Assembly (NCBI GenBank): GCA_017548365.1
Contig: JAFZAC010000029.1
Span: 1 to 58,832 of the forward strand
Direction of reading: 5' to 3'
Length of the DNA stretch: 58,832 bases
Source of the DNA: Muribaculaceae bacterium
GTDB lineage: Bacteria; Bacteroidota; Bacteroidia; Bacteroidales; Muribaculaceae
Shown: piece after piece, positions 34,421-43,435 of the stretch
How the letters are laid out: the number at the start of each line of letters is the position of its first letter
Numbering within the stretch: position 1 is the stretch's first letter
The notes under the pieces: generated by a model
What the model was told of the DNA's origin: nothing
The model's database searches: none
The model's input: only the letters and a program-made list of their open reading frames with translations
Translations under genes and position numbers: made by a program

Positions 34421-35503
34421 ATTTCAAAATAAAAAACGATTCTATGAATCTCATGATTTGTTACGATATTCTGGAACGATTTATTTGTTTGCGAGAGTGG
34501 GGTGGTTGGGCTATATCTTCCTTTTTTTCAATTATTGTTAATGGTCCAAATTTCCTATAATGGATATTGGTTGTATAATTTTAACCTCGTGAGAATTGAT
34601 TTTATTTCAGCGTGGCTGTAATAGTAATAGAAAAAATGTGGGGTGGGATAGGGCGCTTGAAGCCTTGCCGTGCTCTTTTGTCGACTGAGGATAGATTTCG
34701 CATTCTTGAGGTGAGTCATATTAATGTCAAGGCATGGGGTGATAGATGGCGATCGCCCCCTTGAAACAAGCCAGAAAAATGCAAAATATGGCCCGAAATT
34801 GACTTTTTGCCCCTAAAACACCCAATGGTAAGCCCAAAATGGTAGCGAAAAAGCCTCCTAAACACCTGTTTTGACATTTTTCTGACTAGTTGTCGATGTG
34901 TCTTTTTGTGTGTTTGAAAGAGGGCGTAAACCCATTGACAATCGGTGTTTTGCAATTGTGATGGTAGGGTAGAAGTACTCATTTTAAGTGCCTGAGAATT
35001 CAATATTTGGCCAATGGGACAGTTTTGCCACTTTTTATTGCGAAGAAACTTGATTTTTGGCCAAAATGGTAAGATTACCATCAGCGGTTTACCAAAGTTA
35101 ACAGGGATAGGTTGCTGTTGTTTTACAAACTCAAATGGATAATTCCTGTATCCGAAATGCGAATTGTGGGCGATTGATACAATGTCAATTATCAAATTTG
35201 CGTTTTTAAAATTTGCAAACAGGAACAAAATAGCAATTAACTATTGTTTACATTTAATGAAATTTATTGAAAATCAGATAAATGACTATGGAAATGTATA
35301 GCGTTTCCTTATAAAATCAACCCATTTTGTGCAATAAGGCATTCTTGTGGCAAAAATTAGGCGCTTAAATTGTTGTTATATAATAGTATAGATGACTATA
35401 ATTTAAGTATTGATTTAATATTTGAAATAAGAGCTTCAAGATGTAAAATCAAACTCGAATTTCACGAATAAAAAATGTAAATTCTGAGATTTATGATTAA
35501 AAA

Positions 35504-35535
35504 TTTGGTTTTTTCAACTGCTTGACGTAAATTTG
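35504..35535 (+). promoter_or_regulatory. Promoter of the XRE regulator gene
   Basis: TTTG at 35504-35507, a 20-nt spacer and TAAATTTG at 35528-35535; the ATG is 32 nt further. Confidence 0.75.
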
Positions 35536-35567
35536 CAAACGAAAAATTTGTAATTGTTAATCGCATT

Positions 35568-36116
35568 ATGGACATAATTTCGCGCTTAAAATTGTTCTTA
35601 GAGCAAAATGGGATCTCAAATTCGCAGTTTGCCGACACCTGTGAGATTCCCCGTCCCACTCTCTCGCAATTACTCAATGGACGTAACAAAAAAGTGAGCG
35701 ATGAGGTCATCTCTAAGATTCACGCAGCCTATCCAGCCCTTAATATTATGTGGCTGATGTTTGGCGACGGCGATATGTTTGTCGCTGACAACTCTATTTC
35801 GTCGGAAATGCTGCAATCACAAAACTTGTCCAAAACTCCACAAGGACGTGGGGCCTTTATGGGTGGAGCTCGTGCTTCTTCTTCACAGCAATCATCAGGA
35901 CGCGTTCAGCCCACAATAAATTTTGGTGCCGAAAATATGGCAGGAAATAGCGCCGCGGGAGCGTCGCTTAGCGACACAATTCAGAATATTGCCAAGAGTG
36001 TTGGCGGTGCTCAGTCGTCTCATTCAAGCGGTTCAAATCGTGGCCGCAAAATCATGAGCATCCTGATATTCTATGACGACAACTCTTTTGAATCGATAGT
36101 GCCTGCCGGCCGATAG
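35568..36116 (+). CDS. XRE-type helix-turn-helix protein
   Basis: A 182-residue protein with an N-terminal HTH (FLEQNGISNSQFADTCEIPR then TLSQLLNGRNKK, about 10-42) followed by YPALNIMWLMFGDGDMFVAD, a Bacteroidales family hallmark. The middle is Ser/Gly/Gln-rich and probably disordered. The C-terminus has KIMSILIFYDDNSFESIVPA. It probably acts as a DNA-binding regulator; targets are not evident. It has its own promoter and terminator and precedes dnaN. Confidence 0.85.
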   Translation: MDIISRLKLFLEQNGISNSQFADTCEIPRPTLSQLLNGRNKKVSDEVISKIHAAYPALNIMWLMFGDGDMFVADNSISSEMLQSQNLSKTPQGRGAFMGGARASSSQQSSGRVQPTINFGAENMAGNSAAGASLSDTIQNIAKSVGGAQSSHSSGSNRGRKIMSILIFYDDNSFESIVPAGR

Positions 36117-36145
36117 ACAGCAAAAACAATTTGGAACTAACTTCT

Positions 36146-36187
36146 CATCACCCATGCCATTCATATGCTTGGGTGATGATTTTTTGT
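36146..36187 (+). terminator. Terminator of the XRE regulator gene
   Basis: CATCACCCA (36146-36154), 15-nt loop, TGGGTGATG (36170-36178), then ATTTTTTGT. Confidence 0.8.
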
Positions 36188-36320
36188 GTTGACAGCAGGA
36201 GAATTGTGGTTTTGTGCGTGAAGCTTGCGTGTAGTTTCGTATTTGGTAAAGGTAGTCACTTGTTGATAACTTCTTGTGAGTTTTTTTACATTAATAATAT
36301 GTATTATTAAAATATTTCAC

Positions 36321-36328
36321 TAATTTTG
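36321..36328 (+). promoter_or_regulatory. -7 element upstream of dnaN
   Basis: TAATTTTG matches TAnnTTTG, 52 nt before the dnaN ATG, in an AT-rich leader. No clear -33 box. Confidence 0.45.
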
Positions 36329-36380
36329 TGGGTTAATAATATATATAGATATTAATAATAACATTTAATTATATTGACAA

Positions 36381-37502
36381 ATGAAATTCAACATTCAAAG
36401 TAAACTGTTATTCACTCACTTGCAGGCAGTGAGTAAAGTGGTTAACTCTAAAAACACCATCACTATCCTTGACAATTTCCTTTTCAACCTTAGCGGAAAC
36501 AATCTTGTGATAACCGCAAGCGATCAGGAAACAACACTTACCACCCACGTGGAAGTGACCAATGCCGAAGGTAGTGGCAAGTTCGCTGCTGGTGTTAAAG
36601 AGTTGCTCGACATGCTCAAAGAGCTTCCCGATCAGGGATTGTCGGTTGAAATCGATGATCAGAACCTCGCCATCAACATCACCTATATGAATGGTGAGTT
36701 CAACTTCATTGGTCTCAATGGAAATGAGTTCCCCACAAAGGCAAAGAGCGAGGGTGATGCCAAAACAATGGTCTTGCCAGCTGAGAAGGTTGCTAGAGGC
36801 ATCCAGCAGACAGTATTTGCTGTAGGAACCGAGTCGCTCAGACCAATGATGATGGGTATCTTCTGGGACATTAAGCCCGACGAGATTGCCTTTGTTTCTA
36901 CTGACACCCACAAACTCGTGCGTTTCCGTGAGCTTGGTTTGAATACCGGCTTGGAGCAGTCGTTCATCCTTCCAACAAAACCAGCGACAATTCTCGCAAG
37001 CATTCTCGACAAGCAAGAGGGTGACGTGAAAATTACTATCGACTCTAAGAGTGCAACATTTGAGAGTGCCGACTATTCGATGTCATGTCGCTTTGTAAAT
37101 GGCCGTTATCCTAACTACAACTCGGTAATTCCTCAGGACAACGAATACACACTCACAATCGACCGCATGACAATGCTTGCAGCAATCAAGCGCGTGTCGG
37201 TAACAGCCAGCCCAGGTGGTCTTGTGAAATTTGACCTCAAGGAGAATCAAATTCACCTGTCAACTCAAGACATCGACTACTCTAAGTCGAGTGAGGAGGT
37301 TGTAGCATGCGACTATACCGGCGCCGAGATGCTTATTGGCTTCAACGATGACAATATCATCGATGTGCTCAACAACATTGGCAACGATATGGTTACCATT
37401 GACCTCATGGATCCTTCTCGTGCTGGAATCTTCAAGCCTGCCGAGCAGCGCGAAAATGAGGACCTTCTGGTATTGCTCATGCCAATGATGGTAATGGCTT
37501 AA
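36381..37502 (+). CDS. dnaN: DNA polymerase III subunit beta (sliding clamp)
   Basis: A 373-residue ring clamp that holds the replicative polymerase on DNA. The three-domain fold is visible: the first repeat with VVNSKNTITILDNFLF, the middle with LPAEKVARGIQQTVFAVGTE and the last with ANNIGNDMVTIDL-like strands, ending LVLLMPMMVMA, the usual C-terminal hydrophobic tail. The length is normal. It starts a block of housekeeping genes (dnaN, exonuclease, coaBC, then DUF4835, recN, rlmB). Confidence 0.97.
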   Translation: MKFNIQSKLLFTHLQAVSKVVNSKNTITILDNFLFNLSGNNLVITASDQETTLTTHVEVTNAEGSGKFAAGVKELLDMLKELPDQGLSVEIDDQNLAINITYMNGEFNFIGLNGNEFPTKAKSEGDAKTMVLPAEKVARGIQQTVFAVGTESLRPMMMGIFWDIKPDEIAFVSTDTHKLVRFRELGLNTGLEQSFILPTKPATILASILDKQEGDVKITIDSKSATFESADYSMSCRFVNGRYPNYNSVIPQDNEYTLTIDRMTMLAAIKRVSVTASPGGLVKFDLKENQIHLSTQDIDYSKSSEEVVACDYTGAEMLIGFNDDNIIDVLNNIGNDMVTIDLMDPSRAGIFKPAEQRENEDLLVLLMPMMVMA

Positions 37503-37536
37503 TAGATTTCAGACATCTAATTAGAATCCAGTCACT

Positions 37537-38334
37537 ATGCAACTCAACTTAAAACGCCCCATCATCTTCTTTGACCTTGAGACTACTGGCTTGAACATAA
37601 CCAAGGATCGTATTGTGGAGATATCTCTCATCAAGGTATATCCCGATGGCCGCGAGGAAGAGAAGACACGGCGTCTCAATCCCGAGATGCCTATTCCAGA
37701 ACAGGCAAGTGCTGTTCATGGAATCCACGACGAGGATGTGAAGGACTGCCCTACTTTCAAGCAGGTATCAAAAAGTCTTGCACAAATCTTTGAGGGATGC
37801 GATATTGCTGGGTTCAACAGCAATCGTTTTGACATACCATTGCTGGCACAGGAGTTCTTCAACGCAGGAATCAAGGTAGACTTCAACAAATGCAAGTTTA
37901 TTGATGTTCAGACCATCTTTCACAAGATGGAACCTCGAAACCTTGTTGCTGCCTATAAGTTCTATTGTGGAAAGAACTTGGAAGACGCTCATTCGGCAAA
38001 TGCCGACACTCGTGCCACCTATGAGGTTCTCAAAGCTCAGCTTGACCGCTATGGTGAAGAGTTGCAGAATGATGTAGACTTTCTTTCGGATTATTCAAGC
38101 CACAACCGCAATGTGGACCTTGCTGGGCGTCTTGTGCGTGATGAGCAGGGTGTGGTAGTGTTTAATTTTGGACAACACAAGGGCAAGAGTGTGGAGGAAG
38201 TACTAACCAAGACTCCACAATACTACGATTGGATTCAGAACCGTGATTTTGCCGAGGACACCAAGAACGTGCTTCGTGAAATATACATAAAGATGAAGCA
38301 GCGCAACAGTCCTGGGACAATACAGTTTAAGTAG
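37537..38334 (+). CDS. DnaQ-like 3'-5' exonuclease (DNA polymerase III epsilon-like)
   Basis: A 265-residue DEDDh exonuclease. Exo I is FFDLETTGL (Asp, Glu, about 11-19), Exo II is GFNSNRFDIPLL (near 94-105), and the late motif is HSANADTRA (near 151-159, His and Asp). The C-terminal 60 residues (VFNFGQHKGKSVEEVL and NRDFAEDTKNVL) match the small domain seen after ExoX-type exonucleases. It probably proofreads or processes 3' ends. It lies 34 nt after dnaN. Confidence 0.92.
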   Translation: MQLNLKRPIIFFDLETTGLNITKDRIVEISLIKVYPDGREEEKTRRLNPEMPIPEQASAVHGIHDEDVKDCPTFKQVSKSLAQIFEGCDIAGFNSNRFDIPLLAQEFFNAGIKVDFNKCKFIDVQTIFHKMEPRNLVAAYKFYCGKNLEDAHSANADTRATYEVLKAQLDRYGEELQNDVDFLSDYSSHNRNVDLAGRLVRDEQGVVVFNFGQHKGKSVEEVLTKTPQYYDWIQNRDFAEDTKNVLREIYIKMKQRNSPGTIQFK

Positions 38335-38354
38335 TAAGTTTTAAGTGTTAAGTG
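38335..38354 (+). repeat. TTAAG-type spacer repeat
   Basis: AAGTTTTAAGTGTTAAGT directly after the exonuclease stop, matching runs at 44365 and 46925. Confidence 0.4.
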
Positions 38355-38414
38355 GGACGAGGGCTGCTTCGTCGGTGAAATGATTCTTTAATTCTTTTAT
38401 TTATAGTTTGCTGA

Positions 38415-39620
38415 ATGTTGAAAGGAAAGAATATAATAGTTGGTATCACGGGCGGTATTGCTGCCTATAAGGCTGCATCGCTGGTGAGACTGTTTGTCAA
38501 GGCAGGTGCCAGTGTGCAAGTGATAATGACACCTAACGCTCGAGAGTTCATCACGCCTGTAACACTCTCGACCCTTAGTGGCAAACCAGTGATAAGTGAG
38601 TTCTTCACTGCCAACACCGGGCAATGGAACAGCCATGTGGATTTAGGTCTTTGGGCCGATGCTATGGTAATAGCGCCTGCAACTGCTTCTACCATAGCCA
38701 AGATGGCTCACGGAGTTGCCGACAACATGCTTGTGACCACTTATCTGTCGGCAAAAGCGCCTGTTTTCATTGCTCCCGCAATGGATCTTGACATGTTCAA
38801 GCACCCTACTACAACTCGCAACTTGGAGCTTCTCAGGAGTTATGGCAACCACATTATCGAGCCTGCTGCCGGTGAGCTGGCAAGCCACCTGATAGGCAAG
38901 GGACGCATGGAAGAGCCTGAGAAAATCTTTGAGGTTCTTGACAAATTCTTTGAGCAAGGTCAAGACCTTGCTGGTAAGCGTGTGATGATAACTGCTGGGC
39001 CTACCTACGAGAAGATTGACCCAGTGCGTTTCATCGGCAATTTTTCGTCGGGGAAGATGGGATTTGCACTTGCCGAGGAGTGTGCCGCACGAGGTGCTGA
39101 GGTATCATTAATTGCTGGGCCTGTCTCCCTTAAGACTTCGTCGCCTGCCATCCGCCGTATCGACGTGATGAGTGCGCAAGAGATGCACGATGCGGCCATT
39201 AGGGAGTTTGCCAACAGCGATGTGGCAATACTGTGTGCTGCCGTTGCCGACTACACAGTGGAGAACGCAGCCGACCACAAGATCAAGCGTGAGAAAGACG
39301 AGATTCCTGTTATCCGCCTCAAGAAGAATCCAGATATCGCCAAAGCGATAGGAGAGATGAAGAAACCTGGCCAGATAACTGTGGGATTCGCTCTTGAGAC
39401 CGATCACGAGGTTGAGAATGCCAAGGGTAAATGCCAGCGCAAGAATCTCGATTTCATTGTTCTTAACTCGCTTCAGAACAAAGATGCAGGATTCCAGGTT
39501 GACACCAATGTTATCACGATTATCACAAGCGATGGCAAGGCTATGGAATATCCCTGCAAACCCAAAACTGAGGTTGCAAAAGACATTATCGATGTACTGA
39601 GCAACGACTACTTGAAGTAA
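38415..39620 (+). CDS. coaBC: Bifunctional CoaBC (phosphopantothenoylcysteine synthetase/decarboxylase)
   Basis: A 401-residue enzyme of coenzyme A synthesis. The N-terminal flavin decarboxylase half (CoaC) has GITGGIAAYKAASLVRLF near residues 10-27, FITPVTLSTLSGKPV and IAPAMDLDM. The C-terminal synthetase half (CoaB) begins ITAGPTYEKIDPVRFIGNF near 195 and includes IRLKKNPDIAKAIGE and VGFALET. Both halves look intact. The gene ends at a strong terminator at 39649. Confidence 0.96.
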   Translation: MLKGKNIIVGITGGIAAYKAASLVRLFVKAGASVQVIMTPNAREFITPVTLSTLSGKPVISEFFTANTGQWNSHVDLGLWADAMVIAPATASTIAKMAHGVADNMLVTTYLSAKAPVFIAPAMDLDMFKHPTTTRNLELLRSYGNHIIEPAAGELASHLIGKGRMEEPEKIFEVLDKFFEQGQDLAGKRVMITAGPTYEKIDPVRFIGNFSSGKMGFALAEECAARGAEVSLIAGPVSLKTSSPAIRRIDVMSAQEMHDAAIREFANSDVAILCAAVADYTVENAADHKIKREKDEIPVIRLKKNPDIAKAIGEMKKPGQITVGFALETDHEVENAKGKCQRKNLDFIVLNSLQNKDAGFQVDTNVITIITSDGKAMEYPCKPKTEVAKDIIDVLSNDYLK

Positions 39621-39648
39621 AAGGTGACTTTCTTTGTGAACTTTTAAG

Positions 39649-39675
39649 AGCCACGGCGACTGCCGTGGCTTTTTT
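39649..39675 (+). terminator. Terminator of coaBC
   Basis: AGCCACGGC (39649-39657), GACT loop, GCCGTGGCT (39662-39670), then TTTTTAT. Confidence 0.9.
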
Positions 39676-39690
39676 ATATTGCATTCATAA

Positions 39691-39724
39691 TTGCCCATCA
39701 GGTGAAATGATGGGCAATTTTTTT
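39691..39724 (+). terminator. Second terminator-like hairpin before the ECF sigma gene
   Basis: TTGCCCATCA (39691-39700), 7-nt loop, TGATGGGCAA (39708-39717), followed by a T run. Located 47 nt before the sigma start; could insulate the operon or act as a second coaBC terminator. Confidence 0.75.
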
Positions 39725-39770
39725 GTCCCTGTTGTTACGTTTTTGGGGGTATATACGTCTTTATAATGAC

Positions 39771-40250
39771 ATGGGACTTGATATGATGACATCATCGTTC
39801 TTAGACTTGCGCGACAAGCTGCACCACATTGCTATGCGTTACCTGCAAAGCGATGAGGAGGCTCAAGACGCACTACAGGACACTTGGCTGAAATTGAGCT
39901 GCAAAGGTGATGTAGAAACTCCGCAAGAAGCGAGAAATAAACTCGTGGCTGTGCTGCGTAACATTTGCATAGACCGACTTAGAAAAAAACGAACCGTCTC
40001 AATCGGCTCCATCAATTCAAACGATGTGCCACAATGCAGTATAGAAATTGAAGACATAAAACGGCTTGAAAAGCTCTTGCAAGAGCAATTGACTCCATTA
40101 CAACGGCAGATTTTCAATCTTATCACACACGAGGGCTATGATTATGAGCAAATTGCAAAGCAGCTGTCAATGTCGGCAGAAGCGGTGAGGATGAACATGA
40201 GCCGTATACGCAAAAAGATTCGTGAAACTTTAAAAAAGTTGGACCAATGA
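39771..40250 (+). CDS. RNA polymerase ECF-type sigma factor
   Basis: A 159-residue sigma factor starting MGLDMMTSS. Region 2 has SDEEAQDALQDTWLKLSC (about 26-43) and LVAVLRNICIDRLRKKR (about 58-74). Region 4 has LTPLQRQIFNLITHEGYDYE and QIAKQLSMSAEAVRMNMSRI (about 107-146). The longer frame from 39723 uses a non-ATG start inside the preceding hairpin tail and is rejected. The stop overlaps the start of the next gene (ATGA), so the two are coupled. This operon sits between coaBC and DUF4835. Confidence 0.93.
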   Translation: MGLDMMTSSFLDLRDKLHHIAMRYLQSDEEAQDALQDTWLKLSCKGDVETPQEARNKLVAVLRNICIDRLRKKRTVSIGSINSNDVPQCSIEIEDIKRLEKLLQEQLTPLQRQIFNLITHEGYDYEQIAKQLSMSAEAVRMNMSRIRKKIRETLKKLDQ

Positions 40251-40732
40251 AACATAGCGATGAACAATTCACAATAGAAGAAGTCGAAAGACTGTGCCAA
40301 CTCTATTTTGATAGCCAGCTCTCGGTGCGGGAAGAGATGGAATTGGAATATGTGTTATTGTGCAGCACATTTAAGTCTCCTATAATCAATGAGACCAAAA
40401 ATGTGATGGAGGTCTCGCAGATTATCAAATTTGCCAAAGCAAGAAGAACTAATATCAGCAATTGGGTATGGGCACTGCGAGCAGCAGCTTGTGTGGCAAT
40501 AATATTGGGAACTATTACGATATACAGTCATTTCAACATCAATAGAAGTTCAGATAATAATTATTGCATAGTTTATGTTTCAGGAAAGAAAGCAAGCGAC
40601 GAGGATGCTCACAAAATTGCAGAGGCCGACGTTGCCAAGATGCAGCAATTCATGCATATAGTAAACGAGAAAAAAATCCAGGAAGAGGCAAAAGTAGAAC
40701 AATTCATGAATCATATAAACCAATCGAGATGA
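40247..40732 (+). CDS. Probable anti-sigma factor, membrane protein
   Basis: A 161-residue protein. A cytoplasmic N-terminus (residues 1-75) precedes one membrane segment (WVWALRAAACVAIILGTITI, about 76-95), then a periplasmic tail with KKASDEDAHKIAEADVAKMQ and a coiled-coil-like end. It overlaps the sigma gene by 4 nt. No FecR domain is visible. The role is by position and topology. Its stop overlaps the start of the next gene. Confidence 0.75.
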   Translation: MKHSDEQFTIEEVERLCQLYFDSQLSVREEMELEYVLLCSTFKSPIINETKNVMEVSQIIKFAKARRTNISNWVWALRAAACVAIILGTITIYSHFNINRSSDNNYCIVYVSGKKASDEDAHKIAEADVAKMQQFMHIVNEKKIQEEAKVEQFMNHINQSR

Positions 40733-41112
40733 AACGCTTAACAATAATATTTTTGTGCATCTTCACTGCCGTTGCAGTATTTGCCAAACCACCAAAACTG
40801 AATGTGGAGAACCTGTTTGACGGTCGTTTCAAAAACAATAAGAGTGTCACCATTTCTATCTACAAGAACAATGGGAACTACTATCGCGGAATTACCATCA
40901 AAAACAATCCGGACATCATAAAAAAGATTGCTTCTGCCATAGAAAAAGATGTTCCGAGAGCTTCGGACTATTCTGACTATCAAGGTAGTGATGGCCAATA
41001 CACTTCACTGCAAATCATCAACAACGGGGAGACAATATACATTGGTCTGCAACGCGATCGTCATGGTGGAGGATTCTTCTTCATACAAGGCAAAGAAAAA
41101 GCATTCAAATAA
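40729..41112 (+). CDS. Small secreted protein in the ECF operon
   Basis: A 127-residue protein: signal peptide MKRLTIIFLCIFTAVAVFA, then a compact domain with KLNVENLFDGRFKNNKSVTI and ISIYKNNGNYYRGITIKNN, ending FFFIQGKEKAFK. The ATG at 40729 overlaps the anti-sigma stop. Related short proteins occur in the same place in other Bacteroidales operons, from memory; I do not assign a family. It may sense or relay the signal for the receptor encoded next. Confidence 0.75.
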   Translation: MKRLTIIFLCIFTAVAVFAKPPKLNVENLFDGRFKNNKSVTISIYKNNGNYYRGITIKNNPDIIKKIASAIEKDVPRASDYSDYQGSDGQYTSLQIINNGETIYIGLQRDRHGGGFFFIQGKEKAFK

Positions 41113-41129
41113 CTAAATTATAATGTGAT

Positions 41130-43280
41130 ATGAAAAAATTTTTACAAGCCATCGTTTTGATGGCCATGCTTCCTATGTCTCTTTACGGACAAGAACTGAG
41201 CGATTCGTCTGCAATTGATTCCATTGCCGATTACTGGGATAAAGTCTTAGAACTCAACGAAGTGGTTGTAGTAGGGCAACGCACAGTGCTCAAGCAATCA
41301 CCCGACCGCATTGTCTATCTCACAAAAAACGATGCTTTTGCCAAAGGGCTGAACGGAATAGAGGTGCTTGACCGCATTCCGCGAGTATCAGTTGTAAATG
41401 ACTTAGTGACTGTCGCTGGCAAATCATCTGTAAGGTATATCGTTGACGGTCGTCTTTTGGATATGAGTGACGATGCCATTGCGATGCAACTCAAGAATCT
41501 GCAAGCCTCTGGCATTGAGAGAATAGAACTTCTCACCACTCCCCCTGCAAAATATGCCGCTGGTGCCAATGTCGCTTTCATCAGCATTACGACACGGAAC
41601 GAGTCGTTAGGCACTCGTGGAAATGTGTGGGCAAACGGAAATATTCGCGAGAGCTTCAATTATATGCTTGGAGGGAATATATCGCACACAGCACGAAAAT
41701 TGGAACTGTCGGCCGATGCGGGTTGGAGCGATATAAAGGGGATTAACGACCTTGACCGCACCTACACCTTTGAAGACTACATCAAGACATCCAATCGCAC
41801 AACTCATTTCACCAACAGATCACTTGGTCTCAATGGACTTTTAAAGTACAAGTTTTCAGATAGATTGTGTGCTGGCGCAATCGCCAATTTCAGCACAAAT
41901 AGATTAAAAAGCGAACTCATTGACGTAACAATAGACCGAGATATTGTTTTCAGCTCCTTTAATCATTCGCCATCACGACCTAATAACTCTTTGACCTTAA
42001 CAATGTTCTCAGACTGGCAATTAGATGATAAAGGCAAGATGTTAAGCCTAACCTACAACTTCTTCGATCGTAGAAGCAAATCATTCTCTGAGGTAACTAC
42101 CAACAGTGAGAATGATGAAAACCGGCTTACCAATGAAGGAGACAACAAATACTGCATTCACTCAGCAAAAATCGATGCTGCTCTTCCATTTAATACTTTC
42201 AAGATAGAAACCGGAATTGCGTTCACGAGCATTGGCAACAACACCGCTTTGGATGTGAACTATTATAACGCTGACGAATGGATTAATGACCCTTTGCAAA
42301 GCAATCGTTTCAACTATGACGAGAACACTAGAGCGGCCTATATAAGTGCCGAGAAGACATTTACTGACTCATTCTTTGGAAAACTTGGTCTACGATATGA
42401 ATACACCCAAGTAAAAGGACATCAAGACATTGGCAATGAAAGGCATGACAACTGCTACGGTTATCTGTTTCCATCGCTTAATATGAGTTGGAACAACCAA
42501 AATATAGGGCGTTTCTCGCTATCATACTCAATGGGAATCACTCGCCCCAACTTTGGCGACCTTAATCCGTTCAGATATTACACTACTACCAGCGACTACG
42601 TCTCGGGCAATCCCGACCTAAGACCTAGCATTGCTCATAATGCAGAGATTAATTATAGTTTCAAAGGTCTCTATGCAGTGTTGTATAACTCCTACAACCA
42701 CAATGCCATAGGCTATGTGACTCGTTTCAATGCCGATGGCAGCCAACAGACAATTCCCGAAAATTGCTTCAACAGCAATAAGACCGGTCTATATGCCTCT
42801 TATAATCGTTCGCTGTTTGACTGGTGGAGCATGAACATTGGGGGTGAGGTTTTTCATACCTTCGCAAAATCCAAAATTCCCGATTTCAAAGACCTTGATC
42901 AGATCGACTGGAGTGGCAAGCTGGAACTCAACACAACATTTATGCTCAATAGGCCGCGAAACCTTATTTTCAATCTGCGGTTTAGCCACTATTTTCCTTA
43001 TAACGAGCGAATGGTGCATTATGAATCAATGTCGTTGATAGGTTGCGAGTTGCGTTACATGTTACTCGACAACCGACTCACGCTCACCGCTTCGATCAGC
43101 GACCCATTTGGCTGGAACATAACTAAATCCACCGCCCTTTACAAAGATTACAGTGTCTATTCACGCAACAATATTCATTCCCATTCAGTGCAATTTCGCA
43201 TATCCTACACCTTCGGCAGTAATAAGGTCAACAATGTCTATCGTGACTCAAAAGAGCGAGAGTCCACCCGTTCAAATTGA
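41130..43280 (+). CDS. TonB-dependent receptor-like outer membrane beta-barrel protein
   Basis: A 716-residue protein. Signal peptide MKKFLQAIVLMAMLPMSLYG; plug domain with ELNEVVVVGQRTVLKQSPDR, GIEVLDRIPRVSVVNDLVTV and SIERIELLTTPPAKYAAG-like segment near 130-150; then a long barrel (OMP beta-barrel 3 type) with strands to HSVQFRISYTFG. It is the last gene of the ECF operon (sigma, anti-sigma, small protein, receptor), likely its regulated target. The plug lacks a usual TonB box, and no SusD follows. The ligand is unknown. Confidence 0.85.
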   Translation: MKKFLQAIVLMAMLPMSLYGQELSDSSAIDSIADYWDKVLELNEVVVVGQRTVLKQSPDRIVYLTKNDAFAKGLNGIEVLDRIPRVSVVNDLVTVAGKSSVRYIVDGRLLDMSDDAIAMQLKNLQASGIERIELLTTPPAKYAAGANVAFISITTRNESLGTRGNVWANGNIRESFNYMLGGNISHTARKLELSADAGWSDIKGINDLDRTYTFEDYIKTSNRTTHFTNRSLGLNGLLKYKFSDRLCAGAIANFSTNRLKSELIDVTIDRDIVFSSFNHSPSRPNNSLTLTMFSDWQLDDKGKMLSLTYNFFDRRSKSFSEVTTNSENDENRLTNEGDNKYCIHSAKIDAALPFNTFKIETGIAFTSIGNNTALDVNYYNADEWINDPLQSNRFNYDENTRAAYISAEKTFTDSFFGKLGLRYEYTQVKGHQDIGNERHDNCYGYLFPSLNMSWNNQNIGRFSLSYSMGITRPNFGDLNPFRYYTTTSDYVSGNPDLRPSIAHNAEINYSFKGLYAVLYNSYNHNAIGYVTRFNADGSQQTIPENCFNSNKTGLYASYNRSLFDWWSMNIGGEVFHTFAKSKIPDFKDLDQIDWSGKLELNTTFMLNRPRNLIFNLRFSHYFPYNERMVHYESMSLIGCELRYMLLDNRLTLTASISDPFGWNITKSTALYKDYSVYSRNNIHSHSVQFRISYTFGSNKVNNVYRDSKERESTRSN

Positions 43281-43435
43281 TCAAAACTATACCTTCTTCA
43301 TCTTCAAAAACGTGCTTCAATTTTTTGAAGTGCGTTTTTAATTATCTATTTGATTCAAGGGCAATTTTTTATTGCTATATACGTTATTATATATAATAAG
43401 CTCATGTCATATAAAGATACAATTAAATTGTTGAA

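Larger units (their letters stand above)
34349..35567. other. 1.2-kb intergenic region without a convincing gene
   Basis: AT-rich sequence between the promoter at 34390 and the regulator gene at 35568. The longest frame (34716-35228, minus) has poor composition, many rare aromatic and Cys residues and no upstream signal; I do not accept it. The only other recognisable feature is the promoter at 35504-35535. Small RNA genes would be easy to miss here. Confidence 0.6.

Noticed and set aside
34716..35228. Open frame of 170 codons on the minus strand
   Set aside because: Composition is not protein-like (many Phe, Lys, His, Gln words, no domain), and no promoter or conserved motif supports it.
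36250..36270. A DnaA-box-like word near dnaN (TTATCAACA on the minus strand)
   Set aside because: A single imperfect box without a cluster or dnaA gene; not enough to call an origin.
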